Assembly (NCBI RefSeq): GCF_000346465.2
Contig: NC_034011.1
Span: forward strand, 20,315,928 to 20,379,927
Reading direction: 5' to 3'
Length of the DNA stretch: 64,000 nt
DNA from: Prunus persica
Lineage: Eukaryota > Streptophyta > Magnoliopsida > Rosales > Rosaceae
Shown here: one piece after another, positions 58,301 through 64,000 of the stretch
Position numbering within the stretch: position 1 is the stretch's first letter
Layout of the letters: each line of letters starts with the position of its first letter
The notes under the pieces: generated by a model
What the model was told of the DNA's origin: nothing
What the model saw: the letters and a program-made list of their open reading frames with translations, nothing else
Databases searched by the model: none
Position numbers and translations under genes: made by a program

Positions 58301-60201
58301 TCATGTATTTTTAGGACTCAAATTGTTTTTTCCTCCAACCTTGCGGACTCATAATTTGAGTCCGCAACTTTATTAAATTGTTAAAGAATAATATAATCCT
58401 ATATTTTTGTTGTGGTTAATGTTTTTTTAGTTAATTTTTGCATATGACTCCGTGATTTATTTTTTTGAACATTTTGACATAAATTTTTTGGAATTTCACG
58501 AATATAATTTTATTAACAAATTGATGGGTATTTATATAGAGTTTAGGATATGTTTTGAGGTTGCATCCAACTTAGAATAATATATTTACTTCTTTTTACC
58601 TTTGGATTTAAATTTAAGCTATTGGATTATTATTTTTCTCGTTGATCCAGCCAAAATTTAATATCAGTCGTTGATTTCTAGCCTTTAGGTTTGAAAAAAA
58701 AAATTTATTGAAAGAAGCCCATTTGAAATGCAGCCATTGAAGTGCAATTTTTTAGTTGCCTAGGCTTTGACATGTGGCCAACAACTTGGGGTAGTGGGCA
58801 ACAGCCCATCATTTGCTTAAAATGAGGTCCTACATGGCTCTTGTTTGCTACGAATTGGGCCCCACAAAAATTCTGCCTGGACTAGAATATGGGGCCAAAT
58901 TCCGCCCCATTTTTTAGTCAACTCAAATTCCCCCCCTCCAAATACATGGGTTGGAGAAGGTTTTGGGCTAAAAATCCCAAATTTTGGGATTTACCTCCCA
59001 TGGTTGGAGATGGTCTTAGGGCCTCCAAATTGGAAGGACCCCCAATTTTTATAAACCTCTATCTGTGTGTATATATATATATATATGTTACTTAAAAAAT
59101 GGTACTATATTAATATTATATTAAGCCCAAGTACTACTTTTAAAAAAAGCCCAATTATTTACTCCAAAACTAAAAATGGAAACTTATTAATGTCCAATTA
59201 TTTTTTTAAAGTTTACCATTTTAATAAGTTAACCAAGTTGAATAGGTTAACCTAGTAGGATATACCTTAGCAAAAACAAAAAAAAACGTAGCAGCATATA
59301 GGAAATATGCTCTACTCAACACAAGAAAAAAAAATAAGCAATTTATTATTGAATCTCTACTACAAGAGGAAATGCAAAGTTAATTGATATTACTTTGGCA
59401 TCGAAAAATTAAAGACGGGTGATGTTTTGATGCATTTTATAAAGTTGTTATGTGAATTACATTTTGTTTTTTTTTAGGTTACAATTTTGACCTTGAGTTC
59501 ATATAATCTTTTTAACTTATAAATTTTTTTTTTGCATAAACATACATAGAGAGTATGCCACATTTTAATAGTTCCCTTAGGGCCTCCAAAACCTTAAGAC
59601 CACCACTGCTAGCTAGTTTAGTTTGCTAGCTCACTAGCTTAGATTTGGATAGCTTGTTTTCTCCCACATAGATTGGGAGTTCTATTAGTTTACTCCACAT
59701 TTCATTGTATCTAGGTTGCATGCCTATTTATAGGCTTGATCAACCAACATGCTTTGTTCCACCGACTTGGGAAGATTAACCCCAGCCACATATGTGTGGC
59801 TTTCTCTATAATAATCTTCATTCTTCCCATTGGTTTTGCCGACATAGGTAAGCTTCTCCAATAGTTTAGGCTAATCTCAAAGCATTCTAGATTTCTTCAC
59901 ACATTTCTTTAGCACAAATGTGCATTATTTTCTACACCACTGCTGCCAATTAGCCCAAACTATCAATCATGTTCAAGTTATTTGATCTCCACTTTCATTT
60001 GATCATATGTGTTGGTGTGTAATAGGTTCACGACGCCTTTAATCGTGACGATATTTCAAACTAAGACTCGATCGGGCTTTAATTATATATGTAGATAATC
60101 ATAACATGAGCAGACTTAGTTTCATGGACTATTTGATGATTAACGTTATGGTAATCTTATTACAGGTCGCATCAGATGAGCTTGTTGATCCTAAACTCTG
60201 A
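48944..60201 (+). CDS. NIP-type aquaporin copy A (249 aa), transposon-expanded introns
   Basis: Nodulin-26-like intrinsic protein of the NIP5/NIP6 (NIP II) type, a plasma-membrane channel for boric acid and other small neutral solutes. Exons: 48944-49006, 54081-54500, 54583-54644, 54762-54930, 60166-60201 (TGA), all GT..AG, 250 codons in frame. TM1 starts LGAEFVGTFILVFSAAAG. The first pore motif is NPS (GAHLNPS) and the second NPI (GSMNPIRTLGPA), where most aquaporins have NPA. It is shorter than AtNIP5;1 (about 300 aa): the N-terminal region with TPG repeats is absent, and the start MPGGTKCF is chosen from the nearby TATA box and agreement with copy B. Copia-2 sits in intron 1 and a probable solo LTR plus MITEs in intron 4 (5,235 bp against 193 bp in copy B). 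Coding sequence is intact, but splicing may be affected. Confidence 0.85.
49024..49413 (-). repeat. Copia-2 downstream (3') LTR
   Basis: 390 bp, TGTTAGCA...CACCAACA on the plus strand. The polyprotein stop codon lies inside it. Confidence 0.93.
49401..53474 (-). CDS. Copia-2 gag-pol polyprotein (1357 aa)
   Basis: Complete open frame with the same order as Copia-1: Gag (FNGENYDFWSIRMK), CCHC knuckle CYNCDKLGHIAKDC, protease [12 protein letters not shown], pre-integrase zinc region (WHRRFGHLNMSS), integrase ([29 protein letters not shown]), reverse transcriptase (YVDDIIYTG) and RNase H (GYCDSDWSGSEDD). Length and motifs are normal for a Tork/TNT1-like element and no key residue is visibly lost. 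LTR divergence of about 3% means the frame has stayed open for some time. Confidence 0.95.
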   Translation of the reverse strand: MAGSSGGELRAPIFNGENYDFWSIRMKTIFKSHGLWDFVIKGLDGMDLKKSDESGDQKKETEESSGKGMVAEVLMKDAKALGLIQGAVSEEIFPRISHEETSKGAWSILQQEFHGDKQVRSVKLQGLRREFEYTRMKDDESLTVYVTKLFDLINQMRSYGEELPRERIVQKLLISLPSTYDSICSVIEHSRDLNEIEVQEVVASLKSFELRLDRHSENRTEKAFASLSVDAKQTKNGEQNNKQNKNWKSKGKKWDNKASEGTKTPCKHCGKLHFGECRFKGKPKCYNCDKLGHIAKDCYSKKTPQQINYATQVEAAPTMFYASNVSGADVTRDEEIWYLDSGCSNHMTGKEDLLVDIDRKVTAKVEMGTGQLVEVTGKGTIVVETKAGKRHIKEIMLVPGLKENLLSVGQMIEHGYYLVFGDHKVEIYNDSSHTNLVAKVQMKGNRSFPLKLQAEMHFAYRASVDHSTDLWHRRFGHLNMSSLKLLKEQDMVVGLPEIKEDRQVCEGCVLGKQSRETFPREAISRASTPLELIHSDICGPMQTVTKAGNRFFLTFIDDCTRMCWVYFLRHKSEALCVFKKFKATVELQSGYKLKQLRSDRGGEYTSVEFERFCDNAGIERQLTTPYTPQQNGVAERKNRTIVEMAKCLMLEKKIPLDFWAEAVNTSVYILNRCPTKALSKKTPFEAYGGRKPGIKHLKVFGSLCYAHVPKQQRQKLDLASKRCIFLGYGSCEKGYRLYNIETEKVIISRDVIFSENECWDWNTKKETSVNIQLTEIREEEQGAEGSSYEFEEQLEVNEMPSLNTEISDQEREAGSQDVDHTPLKYKSIAEIYEKCNMCIIEPESFEEAAKDDSWKKAMEAEITMIEKNNTWELVNRPFDKPIIGVKWIYKTKLNLDGSVQKNKARLVAKGYSQKPGIDFNETFAPVARLDTVRTLVAVAAQRNWNLFQLDVKSAFLNGVLNEEVYVDQPSGFVMQGSEDKVYKLKKALYGLKQAPRAWYDEINSYFIKTGFYRSPSEATLYTKMSTSGILIVSLYVDDIIYTGSSKEMMAAFKDDMMRQYEMTDLGLLHHFLGLGVLQTDSCIFLHQKKYAKTLLDKFGLKDCKSVATPLAVNEKLSKVDGSELADETLYRQMVGSLLYLTATRPDIMFAASLLARFMHNPTKKHMGTAKRVLRYVQGTINYGIAYDKGKGAVLIGYCDSDWSGSEDDMRSTSGYAFNLGSGAFSWASIKQSSVALSTAEAEYMSAAEATAQAMWLRFVLSDFGEEQVEPTQLLCDNTSAIAISKNPVHHHKTRHINRRFHFIRDALQNGEIDLLYCKTEVQLADIFTKPLARDRFEYLRKALGVISAQHLEGSVGV
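53575..53964 (-). repeat. Copia-2 upstream (5') LTR
   Basis: 390 bp, paired with 49024-49413. Confidence 0.93.
54982..57517. mobile_element. Probable solo LTR or LTR-like insertion in NIP-A intron 4
   Basis: Starts TGTTGGAA and ends GTGACACA, flanked by CCACT (54977-54981) and CCACC (57518-57522), a near-perfect 5-bp duplication. NIP copy B lacks this sequence in the same intron. It contains a (TA)n tract (about 55269-55300) and no protein domain. Orientation is not settled: the end complement TGTGTCACGCTCCGATTC looks like a gypsy LTR start on the minus strand. Confidence 0.5.
57593..58256. mobile_element. PIF/Harbinger-type MITE
   Basis: Terminal inverted repeats GGCCTTCTCCAACCC (57593) and GGGTTGGAGATGGCC (to 58256), flanked by TTA (57590-57592 and 58257-58259), the 3-bp duplication typical of PIF/Harbinger elements. 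No open frame. Confidence 0.8.
58260..59015. mobile_element. Second, degenerate copy of the same MITE
   Basis: Internal blocks repeat those of 57593-58256: GACTCAAAT.GTTTTTTC and CAACTTTATTAAATTGTT. The right end is GGTTGGAGATGGTC followed by TTA (59016-59018). The left end has lost the GGCC terminus. Confidence 0.65.
59019..60165. other. Rest of NIP-A intron 4
   Basis: AT-rich. From about 60030 it matches intron 4 of NIP copy B (AAGACTCGATCG.GCT, GACTTAGTTTCA). 59580-60000 may be a further insertion, but no ends were found. Confidence 0.5.
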
Positions 60202-62440
60202 ACAGTTGATGAGCCTCTATTTAGTTTTGTATGGTATCAAAGGTAGTTTATATTAACGGATGGACGGAACTACTACAAGGACTATAGTGGGTTGTAGCCC
60301 AGTGGGTTTTGGGGGGAAAAAAAAATTAAACCTATATATTTGCCTTCTTTTAAATATAACCCAGCATATATTAACCTATAAAAGTCCAAAAAAATCTAAA
60401 TCTTAATGAATTTAGTTGCAGGGCAACTAAAAATACACATTAAAATAAGTACACTTTCAATTAAACATTATTTCATTTTTGATAATATGTGGTTTTTTGG
60501 TTGAATTTAATATGTGTATTTGTTTTAAGTTAAAGCTTATTAGAAATTGCAAGGGCTTGTAGCTCAAATAGTTAGGACCATCTATCCTTGTCTAAGATTT
60601 GATTTTCCCCTTATTGCTTGTATCCAATTTTATTATTATTATTATTATTTAAAATTAGTCAATTGAGCAATGAACTAGCGTGGTTTATATGATTCAATGT
60701 ATAAAAAAAATTTTTTTTTCTAAAAAGACTATAGAAACTATAACTACATAAAAATAATCATTAAATTTTTAGCTAATAAATGTAGCTAGACTACAAGTTG
60801 AAAATTCTTGGCTCCACCAGAGAGCACTCTATGTTATAAAAGAACAACAGAAGTTAAACAGAACTCGGAATATTAATATATTCTCAATATTGTATTTGTC
60901 AGAATCTACCTAATGAAATTCAGAGAAATGACTTTTTGAAAAGAAAAGAAAAGAAAAATTATATATATATAAATGAAAGGGGTGACCTACCTTAAAAAAA
61001 CCCACTACGGACAACCTGATGATAAATTTATTTATTGTAAGAGTTAATCCTGAATTGTAATATCCTTGCCTTAAAAAAGAGATTCATGTGCTAAACTGTC
61101 ATCTACACCTGCCATAAGTATTGCTGTCAAGTACATGCTCTCGACGACGGTGCAGGAGAAGCTAGGAACTGTACGGTCGTTTCCTTCCTGCTATGACTAT
61201 CGTGCATACCCAAAAGCTGCTGCTGTTATTTCGGAATTACAAGTTGATCAAAACATGTGTTGCTTACTCATCATCTGTTCCTGACTTCCACGTCACTAGA
61301 AACCATGACAATTCTTAGAGGCCCTGCAAAAATTATTAGATTATAGAATTCATCAATAAACAAGTACGAATTAGGATTGAATTGATGATACACTCGATAC
61401 GTTTAAAATGTTGGAAGTTATTTCCTGTTTAATACCCATATCTAGATTTGGTCTCCCAGTTAAATAAAAGATACGGGATCTTAATCAGATTAGTAATTAA
61501 TCCAATTAGGATATTACCGGTGGCCTACGATAAATTATTTTATGTGCTAGGGTTTTGTGGATCAATGGTTCCTTGATGGTGAAGTAACTTACGGTATTTG
61601 AGCGTATATATAAGGGAGACTTTGGAAAAACCCAAAGGAGAGAGAAATTTTTTAAAAGAAGTCAAAATAGACAAAATTGCCCTTATTTATTTTTGGATTT
61701 CTTAATGAATCATTTACATTTGCATGTCTTTGATTTGAAAGTCGAGAGGTTTTTCTGTCTTTTTTGAAAAATGTTTGGCTTTTTCCAAAAGTGAAAGTTT
61801 TTTTATGGCTAAAACCTAAATTTACTTATATATAAATACAAGGTCCCCTTTTGTAGCCTCACACAACAAAAAGCACAAACAAGACAATTACCCCATTTAG
61901 TCTATTATGTAAAGGAGGCGCAACAAGAAGAAGATCCTCGATTTTTGAGAAGACAGGCGACATTACGGTTGTTCATTGTCATGGCTTCACGAGGTAAGGA
62001 ATTAGTGTTTTGTTTATACAAACCATTATTAAGGTTAACTAATGATACAACCACCTCTACAAAGGTTATAACTAACGTTGTCGTCCTTCAGTTGTGTTCA
62101 ATGAAACGCGGTGTTTCACTAAAGTTGTTTTCTAAAAGCCAAACTCTGCCGCTTTGGTGAAACAAAATTGTCCTCCCTTGCCCAATCTACCCTTTTAAAA
62201 CCAAACCTTTACCTGCGGTGAAAAACCAAAAAACAAATAAAAAACCTTACTTACAGCCCAACCAGTTAGAACTGAAATGTGTTGCTGGCTTGACCAATTT
62301 TATTAATAATTCTACAAACCTTCCCCAGCTTATTCCTTCTTCTTTATCAAGCCAATCTACATAAAAAACAGTTTCAACATTGATTATTTTTATTATAAAT
62401 AATTCAATACTCGGAAGGCTTAGCGCCTGGCTTTGTGAGA
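60202..62440. other. Intergenic region between NIP copies
   Basis: Mostly AT-rich with no recognised gene. A weak SINE-like stretch lies at about 60548-60660 (GGGCTTGTAGCTCAAATAG, ATT-rich tail). The 61945-62160 open frame (starting MRRQATLRLF) has no recognisable domain. Confidence 0.4.
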
Positions 62441-62470
62441 TATGAAACGCCTCGCCTTTTTAAACCTTGA

Positions 62471-62476
62471 TATAAA
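62471..62476 (+). promoter_or_regulatory. Candidate TATA box of NIP copy B
   Basis: TATAAA about 50 bp before the ATG, aligned with that of copy A. Confidence 0.6.
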
Positions 62477-62523
62477 CAACCCAACTGGTATTTCTATTTA
62501 TCTTCCTTCATTCTTCTTCCTTA

Positions 62524-63788
62524 ATGCCAGGAGGAACCAAATGCTTGTCGAGCTGCCATGCTCCCATTGTCACTCTTCTCCAGAAGGTACATATCTCTAT
62601 ACACACCAAATTAGTTTTTTCTCTAATTAATTATTGCTAATTAATCACTAATAGCAAGCATCGTTTACAGCTCGGAGCGGAGTTTGTGGGGACCTTCATC
62701 TTGGTGTTTTCAGCAACAGCGGGACCTATTGTGAACCAGAAGTACCATAATGCAGAGACACTGCTAGGTAATGCGGCATGTTCAGGCCTAGCAGTGATGG
62801 CCGTGATTTTGTCCACGGGCCACATCTCCGGAGCACACTTAAACCCATCGGTCACCATTGCCTTCGCAGCGTTTCGACACTTCCCGTGGTATCAAGTTCC
62901 CCTCTACATAATAGCGCAGGTTTCGGCGTCCATTTCTGCAAGTTTTGCTCTCAAGGGTGTCTTCCATCCCTTCATGTCTGGTGGAGTTACGGTTCCTTCT
63001 GTGAACCATGGCCAAGCTTTTGCACTCGAGTTCATCGTCACTTTCATTCTCATGTTTACTATCACTGCCGTTGCCACTGATACCCGTGCGGTAAATATGT
63101 GTGTGTGTGTGTATAAATATATGTTTATATATTCCTAATTTTCTTAATTCAGTGTTCACAAGATTAGGGTTTGATGCATGTCTCTGTACAGGTAGGGGAG
63201 ATGGCAGGTGTGGCAATTGGTGCTACAGTTTTGGTCAACATCCTTGTGGCAGGGTGAGCAGCCTCTTTATTCTTTTTCTTTTTTTTCTTTTTTTTTTCTT
63301 TTTTTTCTGCTGCAGAAATATCATTCATAGAAAATAAAATTTACGTTATTTAAACTTAGTTTATGTAAATAAAATTATATATTTATATGGCAGGCCAACA
63401 ACTGGAGGTTCAATGAATCCTATCCGGACTTTGGGTCCGGCTGTTGCTGCTGGAAACTGTAGGGGATTATGGATCTACTTGGTTGCACCCACACTTGGTG
63501 CCTTAGCTGGAGCTGCTGCCTACACAACTGTGAAGCTCCCAGACAATATACCTTCAAACCAGGTTAGGGGGGGCTTCCCACTACTGCCTATTAGTCCAAA
63601 CCAGTCTATTGATTCATGACTACTCTAATCGTGAAGATAATTCAAAATAAGACTCGATCGTGCTGTATAAATTCATATCAGTGTCATAGGATTAGCAGCT
63701 AGACTTAGTTTCACTGACCATTTGATGATTAAGGTTTATGGTAATTTTCTTACAGGTCGCAGAGGAGCTTGTCAATCCTAATCCCTGA
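62524..63788 (+). CDS. NIP-type aquaporin copy B (248 aa)
   Basis: Five exons: 62524-62586, 62671-63090, 63192-63253, 63394-63562, 63756-63788 (TGA), all GT..AG, 249 codons in frame. NIP5/NIP6-type membrane channel with LGAEFVGTFILVFSATAG opening TM1, NPS in the first half-helix (GAHLNPSVT) and NPI in the second (GSMNPIRTLGPA). The exon pattern is the same as copy A, with introns of 84, 101, 140 and 193 bp, so it shows the state before transposons entered copy A. The N-terminus is only 21 residues before TM1 (MPGGTKCLSSCHAP), without the TPG-rich stretch of AtNIP5;1. The C-terminus is short (VAEELVNPNP). Boron or metalloid transport is expected from the family but not shown. Confidence 0.9.
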
Positions 63789-64000
63789 ACAGCCGCTGAG
63801 TCTATATTTACTTTTGTATGGTATCAAATGTAGGTTATAGTAATTGAACGGAGAGCTCTACCCTTTTTTTTTTGGGTAAAGGGAGAGCTCTCTATGTTAT
63901 CCAAAAACAACAAAAACAAAAAAGAGAGCTCGGAAGGGCCCCTTCGTTTACATTTTTAAAAGCCCATATTCGTTTTTCGTTTCCATTTTTCACTAGATAC
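63789..64000. other. NIP-B 3' flank
   Basis: Non-coding. An inverted repeat built on GGAGAGCTCTACCC and GGGTAAAGGGAGAGCTCT lies at 63850-63892. The start resembles sequence after NIP-A (about 60200-60240). Confidence 0.5.

Noticed and set aside
61945..62160. Open frame starting MRRQATLRLF as a gene
   Set aside because: No recognisable domain, weak coding character and no paralog in the window.

Overview
This window is nuclear DNA of a flowering plant. It has spliced genes with short GT..AG introns, two intact Ty1/copia elements, an intact Ty3/gypsy element, Mutator-like elements, SINEs, MITEs and one 818-bp assembly gap. A tandem cluster of UGT85A-type glucosyltransferases next to NIP aquaporins is compatible with Rosaceae (Prunus-like), but the species is an inference and was not tested.

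Layout, left to right. (1) 1-6488: UGT85A-like copy A, cut in exon 2 by a young Copia element with a 5-bp target duplication. (2) 6489-24745: duplicated UGT flank and pieces of a rhodanese (STR) gene. One STR intron holds a Mutator-like element (about 8454-24644) with a broken MuDR-type transposase, and a 10.25-kb gypsy element sits inside that element's right terminal repeat. (3) 24746-35270: UGT copies B (intact), C (pseudogene) and D (intact) with their duplicated flanks and three SINE insertions. (4) 35536-45290: another STR fragment, then an array of about 1,060-bp tandem repeats packed with roughly 40 short palindromes, split by a 3.05-kb solo gypsy LTR. (5) 45416-46825: a non-autonomous Mutator-like element containing the gap. 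(6) 47070-48233 (minus): an apparently intact six-exon rhodanese / thiosulfate sulfurtransferase gene, divergent from (7) NIP aquaporin copy A (48944-60201), whose introns 1 and 4 are inflated by a second Copia, a probable solo LTR and MITEs. (8) 62524-63788: NIP copy B, compact and intact.

The host genes are a UDP-glucose-dependent small-molecule glucosyltransferase family, a single-domain sulfurtransferase and boron/metalloid-type aquaporins. No shared pathway can be read from the sequence. Most of the structure comes from tandem duplication followed by transposon insertion; intact paralogous sites elsewhere in the window let many insertion boundaries be read to the base.

The most unusual signals are RNA-structure-like. 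The gypsy LTR carries four consecutive hairpins with the same 16-nt loop but different stems, followed by two more hairpins. A divergent solo LTR 25 kb away carries a different hairpin array in the corresponding place. In both LTRs the array is enclosed by the same complementary 10-mers. Separately, the satellite-like array has palindromes whose two arms change together.
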